A stretch of 47,308 bases of DNA from Chromera velia (taxonomy: Eukaryota > Sar > Chromeraceae), in contig JAHBMJ010000438.1 in NCBI GenBank assembly GCA_018398765.1, positions 1 to 47,308 of the forward strand, given 5' to 3'. The position numbers and the translations under genes were made by a program. Within the stretch, counting starts at the first letter, position 1. Each line of letters starts with the position of its first letter. A model generated the notes under the pieces. It saw nothing but the letters and a program-made list of their open reading frames with translations. It made no database searches and was not told where the DNA came from. Positions 36,921 to 46,950 of this stretch are shown here, one piece after another.

Positions 36921-37109
36921 ATGGTGGAGAATGCATTGGATAAAGACCCCAAAAAAAGTCTCCGAAATGATTTGTTTCATCTGTTTTGCCACATTGCTGA
37001 ACAAAACCTCATGCCGGAAAGGGTGAACGCGCCTTTACTGGAGGTATGCAGTGTGAAGGAAGGGTGTGGTTCCGTGTGGTTGAGGCGGTTCAAAGTTTTT
37101 GTGTCATAG
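36921..37109 (+). pseudogene. In-frame continuation beyond the MYND stop
   Basis: The frame continues directly after TAG 36918-36920 with ALDKDPKKSLRNDLFHLF and HIAEQNLMPE, which resembles the helical repeats that follow MYND fingers. A GTATGC donor-like site is at 37046. No downstream exon was identified. Confidence 0.35.
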
Positions 37110-37199
37110 TTACTCTGCTTGCTTCTCAGGCGGTTTGTTCATCAATTGATGGTGAATTTCTTTCTCTTCTCATTTAGTCTCAATCTTTCTTTCTTTTCT

Positions 37200-37830
37200 C
37201 TTTTTTCAGACTCAGAGTGTGAAACCTGTCTTTCTTGTCACTCTCTAATATATCACTTCACCTCTCTTAGTCAGACAGAACGATAAGAAACAACCTATAA
37301 GAAGAGAGAGTGTTTTCTATTCCCCTCTGTGTATCTCGGGAAAGAACGTTCTTAGTGACTCTGAAAAGTGTAAAAGAAAAGAGAAGTGAACTCTTGATTT
37401 CCCTTTCCTTTTTCTTCTCTGTTTGAAAGTTTCTTTTCTGTAACTCCCTCTGTCACCTCACCTTTTTTGAGTCAGACAGGATAACAAGAAGCAACCTATA
37501 AGAAGAGAGAGGGTTTTCTATTCCCCTCAGAGTCTGTGCGTCTCGAGAAAAGAACTTGAACGTTCTTGATTACTCAGAAAAGTGTGAAAAAAAACAGAAG
37601 AGTACTTCTCTTTTTTTCTTACTGAGTCTCAATTCTTCATTCTTTTTGTTTCTCGCTGAGTCTGGTTGAAGTTTCCTTTCTTGTCACTCACCCTGTTACT
37701 TCATCTTTCTGAGTCAGACAGAACGATAAAAAACAACCCATAAGAAGAGAGAGGGCTTTACCGTTCCCCTTTGCGTGTCTTGGGAAAAGAAACGTTCTTG
37801 GTTACTCTGAAAAATGTGAAATAAACGTAT
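37200..37830 (+). repeat. Three-unit tandem repeat (~200-240 bp units)
   Basis: GTCAGACAG followed by AACCTATAAGAAGAGAGAG (or a close variant) recurs at 37270, 37471 and 37713. Each is preceded by a TTTCTTGTCACTC-like block and followed by a TTTTCTATTCCCCT-like block, CGTTCTT and GAAAAGTGTGAAA-like blocks. Spacings are 201 and 242. It lies just 3' of the MYND gene in pyrimidine/purine-biased DNA. It encodes no protein. Confidence 0.8.
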
Positions 37831-39562
37831 TCTCTCTCTCACCTGGTCTTAATCTCTTCTCTCCATTCTTTCTCTCCCTTTCTCTCTTGCATTTTAACAC
37901 TAAAAGTCATTTTACTTTTGGAAGCCTTTTGCCCCTCTGCCAGATGACCTCAGATTGGAACCAGAAAGTCATTCAGATAAAGGAAAAATTATGCTGCGTG
38001 TGCTTTTTCTTCAATTGTAAACTGTTTGTGGTATAGGTTAGACCTGTGCGGGCCGGCCAAGGAGGTCTAATGCATCTAGGCACTTTCCTTGGAAGCTGCA
38101 CGTCGGACATTCGGCATTGGGGCGGGAGGCCAATCCTCCGGACATAAATCCTAATCCTAATCAAATCATATCAAATCTAGTCACTACACAGTTTTTTGAG
38201 TTTTGTATCTGTTAGATGCTTAGACGCTCTTCCGGCTTATTTATGCTTATGATCACAGCATAAAGGAGCCAAGCGCTCCAGTTGAGTCTCTTGCCTATTA
38301 GATTTGTCTGGATCGATCGGTTTCTCTATACATGATTTTGAATGCTCTCAATTACTCGATTAATTGCAAAACATGCAAGCAACACTTTGTAACACTGAAC
38401 CGATCATGCGATGCGCCCCGCGGCCCGCCACTCACTTATATCATGGCATGCCGGGCCCGGTGCGACGCGGCCTCCAACAGTATCACTTTTCTATCAGTTA
38501 GCTAAATTTTTATAACTTTTCTAACCCAGTTAAATTCTAACATATATCCTAGCATATATCGAACATTTTAAGTTATATTGAAAACAAATTATATGTCTAG
38601 TTTCCAATATTTAATAATTAATTAAATTATAGCTAAAGTCTAATAGAGTCTAAGCTACTTATAGAGCGTAGAGTTTGTGTAAGTTTCCTAACTTGGAATT
38701 TCTGTCAGTGTTGCTTTGCCGCCATGTCACTAGCTAAATCATCAATGACTCGCGATCATCATTGGAAAAGTGAATGAATGGAAGAATGAATCATGTCCTG
38801 CGTCTTTGCAAATCAGGAGACAGGGGCTGTAGATGCATGCAAACCGACCGGTGCTCGAATGGATCAGTCTCAACCTACTAGGTCTCGACAACACGCACGA
38901 AGTCTGTCGAAAGAGTAAAACAAAAGGAAAATGAGGAAACGGTACCGTATGCAGCTGCTTGCTGCATACATGGTGCTCGATGGTCGGTTAGCCAGTCTAC
39001 GGTCTGTCTGTCTGTTTGCACGCAAGCGTTACATTCATTCGACCGTTCAATCGGACGAAATGCACGGAGTTCAATGGAAGCATGACGAGCAAGGAAATGT
39101 AAAATGAAGCAGCAATGCAGTGACTGACAAGGAGAGGGACTGGACGAGGATGAACCTCAGGCCGTGAAAACCCAGCAGGTTGGACAGTTCCTCGGGACGG
39201 AATCGAATTGGATACGGAAGGGCGGTCACGAAAGCACGAGATCAGTCCTCGCACGACTGAAAGTACAAAACGAAAGAGAGAAACAGAGAGACGAACGACG
39301 AGCAACTGCGTCCTGCGCTCTCCTCTCCTCTCAGCTCAGTGCCTTTCCGCATGCACAAACAAGTAGACATGCAGAAAGGACCAAGGCACTGCGCACATTC
39401 ACTCAGTTACCCACCCCACCCCAAAATTAGAGAAGGCCCACCAACATGGACTTCCATGAATTCAGACGAGCTTTAATTAAATACAAATCATGCATTCATG
39501 TTTTCATTCAACTACGGAGGTCTCGATCGCCTCTCTTCTTTCTCGTTGCTTTCTCAACTTCT
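37831..39562. other. Gene-free interval between the MYND region and MBF1
   Basis: It contains a GC-rich island (38029-38140) followed by ATCCTAATCCTAATC at 38146-38161, possibly a SINE with a short tandem tail, then AT-rich DNA (38480-38700). TGTCTGTCTG occurs near 39004. No exon is supported. Confidence 0.45.
38029..38165 (+). mobile_element. Possible SINE-like GC-rich segment with CCTAAT tail
   Basis: TGGTATAGGTT at 38029-38039 nearly fits a Pol III A-box. The segment is much more GC-rich than its surroundings and ends in a two-unit CCTAAT repeat. No good B-box is visible, so this remains a weak suggestion. Confidence 0.2.
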
Positions 39563-40283
39563 TCACTTCTTCTTTGCAGAAGGCAGGTTGACCCCCAGCG
39601 CCCTGTTAAGCTTCTGGATGATGGCTCCATTGGGGATCGCTCTTCCTGCCTCGTAGTCTCCAATCACAGCAGGCTTCTCATTGATTGCCTGTGCGAGGGC
39701 TGCCTGGTTCATCTTCTTTGCGAGACGGGCTGCCTGGAGGGCCTTGGAGAAGTCCTGAGACACCTTCTCGTGCCGAAAGTTCTCGGTCTCAGCCTCCAGC
39801 TTGGCGGCACTGCAGGGAAAGAACAGAAGTCGGAGGGTCAGTCGAGAGTCTTTTGAGTGATGAACACGTACACGTACATGCGTGAAGAAGTGAGAGAATG
39901 GGTGATTCGGGTTAGGAAGAGAGTGAGTCAGCGAAACGACGAACGGGCAGACAAGCAGGCCCGCAGATGTCAACATGGACAGAGAGACAAATGTGACGCA
40001 CTCAGAGACCACACATCACTCATATGACTCTTCACAGCTCCTTCTCACGAAGGCAGAACAGACCAAACGGTCAGAAAGCTCTTTCGTGTCTGAATCTGTG
40101 TCCGCGTCTCCTCTTTTCCGTAATGCCGGCGAATCAGAACAAAGCTTCCAAACCAGGGGACAGGGAGAAGCAGTGGACCAGTCGAATAAATCCTCGGAAA
40201 AGACGGTACATTGCATCGCGAGAAAGGGACGGGCAGCGGCGGGAACACGCACGCACGCACGTACACGCGCACACGCACGCGCG

Positions 40284-40314
<31 letters not shown>

Positions 40315-40979
40315 GCACGCACGCACAGCACGCACACTCATGACGCACCCACACTCTCAAGTACGCTGCAGAAGGCTTCTCGACATCGCCCTACTACATC
40401 ACCGCAAACCACAGACCAGACAAACCACGGGCCAGACAATGATGGGGAGCACACAATACATAAACACAAACCAGACAAACCACAGTGAGGACCCGGTAAC
40501 AGCCACATACAGGAAGACACAGTATAAACACAGGTATTCTCATCCCGGCTGGACCTCATCTCCTCCCCACATATCACAAGGACAGCCAAAGAAAAGGGCA
40601 CTCGAATGCAAAAACGATCACGTGAGCACTTTGATAGATGAAGAGGCGGGAGATTCTGTTCAAGAGAGTAAACTCACTTTGTGCAGAGACCTCCCTTGGT
40701 CGCCTTGTTCTGCCCTCCAAGGACTGCATACAGGGGGGAAAGGTGTCAAGTCACTGATGCACGCACAGAGTCTGCATGGGTGTGAGAGTGCTGGAAAACC
40801 TATTGAGGCGCTTAGATCAAGTAGGAAGTGGGGCGGTTCTTTGTCCACTGACACTTCTTCTCTGTTGAGACAGCCTCTCCCTTTCGCAGAGCAGAGTTGA
40901 CTGCCTTGGTGTCAGAAGCCTTGGCTCCAGTAGGCCTCCTCTTGTCCCAAGTAACAGTGCCCCAGTCCTGGTGTGACAT
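39563..40979 (-). CDS. MBF1: Multiprotein bridging factor 1 (transcription coactivator)
   Basis: Exons in transcript order are 40979-40853, 40723-40678 and 39809-39563, with GTCAGT and GTGAGT donors, phases 1 and 2 agreeing, giving 139 aa, the usual MBF1 length. The N-terminal MBF1 domain has DWGTVTWDK, AVNSALRKGE and VSTEKKF. The linker HEKVSQDFSKALQAAR leads into a Cro/XRE helix-turn-helix with MNQAALAQAINEKP, VIGDYEAGRAIPN and LNRALGVNL, ending Ser-Ala-Lys-Lys-Lys. Family knowledge: MBF1 bridges bZIP-type activators and TBP and is widely conserved in eukaryotes and archaea. The 46-nt middle exon and 868-nt second intron are unusual but phase-consistent. The gene is divergent from the HORMA gene, 876 bp apart. 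Confidence 0.93.
40242..40335 (-). repeat. ACGC/CG/CA microsatellite in MBF1 intron 2
   Basis: CACGCACGCACG, a CG run, a CA run and more ACGC units are contiguous. On the MBF1 sense strand this reads GCGT/TG repeats. The rest of the 868-nt intron (39810-40677) shows no exon. Confidence 0.9.
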
Positions 40980-41855
40980 GTTGTGTGTCAAAGAGATGTT
41001 AGTGGGCGATCCAGAAGGTTCGGTGCAATGCGACAGTTCGTTCTTTCCTTCCTTCGAAAACGATACGTTCAGACAGCTCAGTCAGTACGATGGCACGTGC
41101 AGGGATGTTCGAAATGGATCGGAGGATCGATAGACTACAAGAAAAGGCAGAGCTCATTCAACTTGAACAACACACAAGAATCGGCTGCCAAAACCCGGCC
41201 ATGCATTTCAATTGAAGCCGTAAATCTTCGAAGGCCATCGAAATCCATCGAAGGCCACCGCGCGCATCCGAACACTCGAATTGGCCCCGGAAAGCTCTTG
41301 CACGACGAGACGTACCGAAAACGTACTCTTTTATGCGCGGTCCGACCGGGTCCATGCATGCGTGCATGCAGCGCTAGCTCCCGGCCCGACGGCCTTTGCT
41401 TATACAAGCTTGCCGCAGTGCTGAGATGTGCTGAGTGCTCCCAATTTTTAATTGCTGTGTCAGTTATTAATATTTTTCTGCAAATCTGTATTAATACATC
41501 GATACCTGTTTAGATACAGACGATTAAATTATAATACAGACGATACATTAATTCACACGTATACATCGATATTAATATATTCATTAACGCGTCTGTGTTT
41601 ATACGAAACGTACGAGCTGCCAGCAATACACTCAATTCGAATCCAATTCGAATTAAACACCGACCATCTGTGAGATCTCATTTCTTCCTCACAATTTTCG
41701 AACGAAGAACCAACTCATCGATTGGGTCGCCCTCAAACGATCAGTCTGCCTTTGCCTTTGATTGTCACGCAACATCAAGTACCTTTACCCAGAGCCAAAT
41801 CTTTGAACTCCTGTTTCAAGTGCCGTGCCTTGATCGAGACTTGAGCCCTGGAAAA
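40980..41855. promoter_or_regulatory. Divergent promoter region between MBF1 and the HORMA gene
   Basis: Two TGCATGC palindromes lie 1 bp apart at 41355-41361 and 41363-41369. AT-rich DNA with ATCGAT and TTAATA follows at 41440-41600. The part from 41645 on is nearly identical to the region upstream of the second HORMA copy, so it probably holds the HORMA promoter and 5' UTR. Confidence 0.4.
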
Positions 41856-43969
41856 ATGAATTCCCAAAAGCAGGCGCAAGCCACCAAACAAGACCTGACC
41901 CAAAAGACTAGTACCGCTCTTGTGCGCAAGACCATTCGAGCCTCTCTCTCTTCGGTTTTCTATCTGAGAGGGATGTTTGATCCCGAATGCTTCGAAGATA
42001 AAGAGCTCGGGGGCATCCCTCTGAAGATGCTGAAAGGCAGCGCTGAAATCCCTGCTGGGTCTGAAACCTGTCATCAGATCGCAACGTGGATGCAAACAGG
42101 TTCGGCCTCAATTCTTTGTTTGCGATCCAACAGGTGCTCATGCTCCAAGGCTTGTTCATCGACTCTTGTTGCGCATGCACGCACGCACGCAGGGGTTGAA
42201 GATGCCATTGAGAAGAAGTACCTGAAGACCTGCCAGTTCTCAGTGCACTCCTCAAGCGACGATCGAATCCTTGAGGGCTACAGATTCTGCTTCTCCTACG
42301 ACGAAGGTATCAGCTGCGGCGTCGAGTGCAGCCGAGGAGATCAGACTTCGAAAAAGGATCTGAAGTATCTGAATCGCAATGAGGCAAAGAACGAAGGTAA
42401 TTTCACGGGCATGGTTGCTGCCGCCCTTCGACTGGAGTGTAAAAGACACCCACCTGTTTTGATTCTCTGCAGCCGATGCGCTTTTGAGGTCGCTCATTTC
42501 TCTTACTGAGCATCTCCGCCCTCTGCCCGCCGAGAAGGAAAGGTACCTGACATTCAGACTGAGCTATTATGACAACGTGCCGGATGACTACCTTCCTGCT
42601 GGGTTCAATGAGACTGACGCCGACACCGGGAGAGATTTCGCAGATGGAGTTCAAGGCCACAAGGTGAGGGCGTTGTGGAGATCGAGGGCGTTGAGCTTCT
42701 CAGTAGTTGTTGTGCCGTCACACAACTCTTCTTCCTGCTTTCAGATCGGGCACATCAACACTGGGTATCACAGCCTGTCCGTCAACTGCCGAACGGTGGC
42801 TGACCTCGATCCTGCGCACAACGCCACTGAGAAGACGGTCACGGTCGACTGTCCCACCGATGAACCTACAAAGCGCTCCCAGAAGGCCACCAGCATCGAG
42901 AGTGCGCCGACCGGTAGGTTGATGGTCAGAAGGAAAGCTTCCTGCAGACGACTGAGCGTCTTGCAACCGGGCTGTTACTCCGCCTTGATGCAGACTTCCT
43001 CAGGATCGTCGCTGAACTTGTGAATGAGAAGGGGCCTCTGACCTCCAAAGCCATTCAGAAGGAGCTTTCCAATCTCAGCGCTGTCGACGTGGCAGGAGCA
43101 GTGATGGAGCTTCTCGAGCAGGGTGTGTTCTTCAAGCCTCCCAAGAAGATGTCGCTTGAGATCGTTCCCGATCGATTCGCTGAGATGTTCGGCCATCAGG
43201 TGGATGATGAAGTCAGCTGTCCGACTTTCCTTCTCATTCCGTCCGTTTCGTTCAATTCAGGGCTTTGTCTTGACGAAGTTGCCAACTCCTGCAGGAGTTC
43301 GAGATTCAGTTCCAGCAATTCGTCGAACAAGTGATGGCCGGCATTCGGGCGAGTGGCCAGAGGGAGGTCACGACCGCTGGCATTCAGATGCTGGCAGGTG
43401 ACGATATCGAAGTCGAGTTCAGGGACGCTCTGATCCAAACGATGACCATGGCGGGATTCTTGAAGCAGACCTCGGAGTCGACCTGGAAAGTCAAGAGCAC
43501 AAAGAGGTGCGCAGAACTTCAAAGGCAAATCTTGTTCCTCGTAGTAACAAAGAGTGAACTGAGGCGGGTCCTTCATTCGTGCAGGAATCGAGAGGCCGAA
43601 GCGACCTTTCTGCCGGCACAGAAGAACAACCAGGTCTCCTCCATCGACATCACTGATGCTCGAAGCCAGCGGGCAGAGAAGAGAAGGTCGGTGAGATCTT
43701 CTCGTGTGTTCTTCCTCGTCATGATATTCGAAGTAAGGGAACGCCTCGCCTCCCTTCATGCTCTCATGCAGGAGGAGAGAGTAAGCCTGGGATCAGTGGT
43801 GCTCCCCGGGCCTTCGAGCTTCGAGCTCCGATTGACAGCTGCTCGTCAATCTGCACGGTGTCTGACTCTGACTCGTTCAATCTGGAATCAGTGGTGCTGT
43901 CTGGAAGCTTCTGTCAATCGATCGCTCTTCGATCTTATGTACAGGCGAAACTGGGTGGGATTTTTCTAG
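41856..43969 (+). CDS. HORMA-domain meiotic axis protein (Hop1/ASY1-like) with winged-helix segments
   Basis: Exons are 41856-42099, 42193-42396, 42473-42663, 42745-42913, 42994-43199, 43295-43506, 43585-43690 and 43772-43969, giving 509 aa with phases agreeing throughout. The HORMA core has YLRGMFDPECFEDKELGGI, then ATWMQTGVEDAIEKKYLK, RFCFSYDE, ALLRSLISLTEHLRPLP and RYLTFRLSYYDNVPDDYLP, ending INTGYHSLSVN. Two winged-helix-like segments follow: FLRIVAELVNEKGPLTSKAI to VPDRF, and the region from EFEIQFQQF to STWKVKS. Family knowledge: Hop1/ASY1/HORMAD proteins sit on meiotic chromosome axes and promote inter-homologue recombination. All introns are 76-95 nt, shorter than in neighbouring genes. 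The last intron (43691-43771) is a multiple of three and open, so the C-terminus is uncertain. A near-identical copy starts at 47153. Confidence 0.85.
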
Positions 43970-44630
43970 TAGTCTTCTACAAGTAGTTCCATATCGCATC
44001 GTACGTACGATTCAAGTTGCTTCGATCGAGTGTGAAGTAATTGAACTGACGAGCTTTAAATTAGTATCTTTCAATCTTACTAACCGTCTTACAAACGAAT
44101 AGAAACTACCAAGGATTGAGGTCATTCAGTATTTGTACGTACTATATACTATCTTATCACTGCAGCCATAATTACGAAGCCAAATTGTAAAACAATATGT
44201 ATAGTAGTATTCAAATTTTTTTTTTTTTGTTATTTCATAGTGTCTAGCATGGTGTACTGAACTTAAATTTCAAAATAATTTTTTAATCATTTATGTTTTG
44301 GAAGTTCACTGGCACCTATAAGACTTAAATCATCTATCGATAAATTTATCAGTTTTTAACCGATTATATTAAGTATAAAGTTGTTGAATACCGCATACCG
44401 ATCATACCTAAGGTCGGCAGGGAGTATAAATTTAAATGTATAGTTTTTTTTTATGTGACTGCACAAGACGCATATGCCCGTAGCTGTAATAGGCCAACCT
44501 AGTTTTTCAGAAAGAAAAAGATGTATGGCAACAATATTTGTGTACGTAGCATTATGTAGCATCAATAAACGCTATGTCTAATTATATTTTTAAAGGTATC
44601 TAAAGGTTCTGTTATTTATTGACTTTAACT
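43970..44630. other. Gene-free AT-rich interval after the HORMA gene
   Basis: AT-rich, with a poly-T run at about 44218-44229 and TA-rich sequence. No coding frame or RNA gene is supported. Confidence 0.5.
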
Positions 44631-44860
44631 CCCCTGACACTCCAGTCTGTCTTAAAGTGGATTTTTCAATGCTGGTCACGCCTGCGGTGCGGTTCCTTCA
44701 AGACTGTCTGCACCTTTTACAAGAAAATTTTAAGTATACTTTATTTTGGCCGCGCCTTCGGCGCACTACCTTCAAGTTAAGCCACGCCTGCGGCGCAGGC
44801 GTTTCAAGTCTGGCCGCGCCTACGGCGCGGTGTTTCAAGTTTACTGGAGTGTCAGAGGGG
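44631..44860. mobile_element. Miniature element with inverted ends and four GC-rich palindromes
   Basis: CCCCTGACACTCCAGT at 44631-44646 is inverted as ACTGGAGTGTCAGAGGGG at 44843-44860 (2-nt difference). Inside are four hairpin-forming units: 44677-44692, 44748-44766, 44781-44801 and 44812-44830. The last is GGCCGCGCCTACGGCGCGG. Units are linked by TTCAAG. The surroundings are AT-rich. No target duplication was found and no protein is encoded. Palindromes of this style are common in some algal organelle genomes, so an organelle-derived or selfish origin is possible. Confidence 0.6.
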
Positions 44861-46901
44861 TTTTCACTTTATAACTGCCAAGATTCGATCTTTTCCAAAT
44901 TTGTTCTCTCTATATATGAATCATTAGTCAGAGAGAACGGTCAGAGTCTCCAGCTTTCTATCTACCTATGTCTACCATTCTTTTCTGAAGGTTTCTTTTG
45001 TTTCAAATAGTTTCAAACTGTAGAATTGTTGTGCGTCTCCTTTGGCTTCTGTTGGATTTAGTTGGATTCAAGCTCTTTTGGAAGCTCTTCTGGCCACCCG
45101 CACGCACGCGCCCAGCATTCGGCCGCGGCGCGGCTCGAGATGAGGTCGGGGCCGCGCGCGTCGGGGACAGACCCCGCGGCCGCAATGAGTCCGTAACACA
45201 TTCCCCTTTCTTACAAGAGCGATTCCACGCGCTCTTCTTGCCCGTTTCCCACTCGAACTACTCCTCGACGATCCATACCACGTTCCCCTTTCTTACGAAG
45301 GCGGTTCAAACCTGTGCTATTGTTAGGAAAGAGGACAGTTGGGTTCGTTCGGGGTTGTCGCAACTGTGGATCGTCAAGCCGTCTCCTTTACTTTTTGCTC
45401 CGTAATCGAGTCAAGTTTGGTCCTGTCGGTTGGCACACCTGAGGACAGAAAGCGCAGAATATTTTGAGTGCCTTCTGTAATTCTTGAGATGGGGAAAGGG
45501 AATAAAACGTGGGCATGGCGTCTTCGCAGCCAGGGGGACTTCACAAGGACAGCGAACAGTTTGCCGTCTCTTGCCGTCTCCTCTGAGTTTCCGGTTTCCT
45601 ATGCGGATGTACGTATGTCATGCTGCTGCGATTCTTGGCATCCACACTTCCCTAGCCCGCTTTGCGCTTACTCTCCCTCCTTCTTGGTTTGTCTTTCCGC
45701 ATCTGACATTTTACTTCTGCCTCTCATCATGCGCGGCTTGTCTTCGTTCCATCCTTACCGTCCGTCTACGTGTCCGACTCGTAGAAATGTGACAGCAAAC
45801 ATCGCGTCGGTTGTGTTCATCGCAGCAGCAGCTTGCTCTCTACATGAGGAGTGCTGATGCTGCTGTGGGAGACCTTTGATGTCTTCCTTTGGGTTTGCTT
45901 CCATCTGCATATTGCTTCCTCCATCTTTCTGCTATGCGTTGTTGTCAATGCTGCTCTAAGTTTCATTCCGTCAACGTGGTTCGGATTGCATTTGCGGCTA
46001 CGCAGATGTTCTTGTACGTGTGCTTCTACTATGCGTCTATGCACGCAGATGCGGCTCTGCTTCTCTCTCTTCTTCAATCGATCGTCTTCATCGTACAGGG
46101 CTTCGATGGGCTTCGACGGAATTGTTTGGACCCTTCCGGCTTGCCTGCATGCTTGCCCGGCTGCTTGATGTGTGCTGCAAAAGGCATGGAAGTTTATGAC
46201 CTCTCTCCGGTCATTTGGATTGGGGTCACCGTGTCGCCAGTGCGTTGTAGCGTAGAGGGGAGACTAGCGAGCTCACGGAAAGGTTTTGCCTTAATCGATG
46301 GCCGTCGATGGCCCCGCAGACGTCCTGATTTGCTACAGGTCAGGAGACTGTCTCTACTACGTGCTCTGCTTCTGTGAGAAAAAAACCTGCATATCTTCAA
46401 TACTGCAAAAATTCGTAAGCGGGGCTTGGGACTGTTTTGGGATTTGGTGGTCTGCTTCTCTTCTTCGGTTCCTCTGTTTTCAGAGGATGACGGTGGCGTG
46501 ACAGCGCTCTCGTTCGAACAGTTTGTGCTTAATGACTCACTGGGCCTACAAACGATGCCAATCTGCCTTGAGAGTTTTACGACTCTGGGGCTCAGGGCGG
46601 TTACCTTCTGTATTTCTTTTCCTTTCACTCCCCTCGTTCAACTGTGTGGAGCTGTCTGCTCGTTCTTCGCCCATCGTGATGTCCTCTCAGCAGGCTATTT
46701 CGTACACAATCCGGCTGACAACGGATCGTTGGATGACTCCGCCTTTCATGGAGTCTTTCATGTGCCCTCTCTGCAATTCTCTGCGTACGTACTGCAGGTT
46801 TTCCGTGTTGCCGCTTGCGCAGCCAAGTGCCAAATCGGGCCGTGACGGTCGGCAGGAGTCGCGAAGAGCACTCTCTGACGTGGGTAGTCTCTCCTCATGC
46901 G
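44861..46901. other. Gene-poor interval before the second HORMA copy
   Basis: A CpG- and GC-rich island lies at 45095-45190. A short direct repeat, TTCCCCTTTCTTAC, occurs at 45202 and 45283. Several plus-strand frames (45468-45857, 45889-46377, 46426-46960) are hydrophobic or Cys-rich but overlap in different frames, and I could not chain them into exons with matching phase. A membrane-protein gene cannot be excluded. Confidence 0.4.
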
Positions 46902-46950
46902 ACCTGTCATCAGATCGCAACGTGGATGCAAACAGGTTCGGCCTCAATTC
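46902..46950 (+). repeat. 49-bp copy of HORMA exon 1 end and intron 1 start
   Basis: Identical to 42066-42114, which covers the last codons of exon 1, its donor and the first 15 nt of intron 1. It abuts the duplicated promoter region, with AATTCGAA shared at the join. Confidence 0.9.

Noticed and set aside
42925-42947. A 23-nt intron joining HORMA exons 4 and 5
   Set aside because: A better solution exists: the GTAGGT donor at 42914 with the acceptor at 42993 gives an 80-nt intron in phase, like its neighbours.
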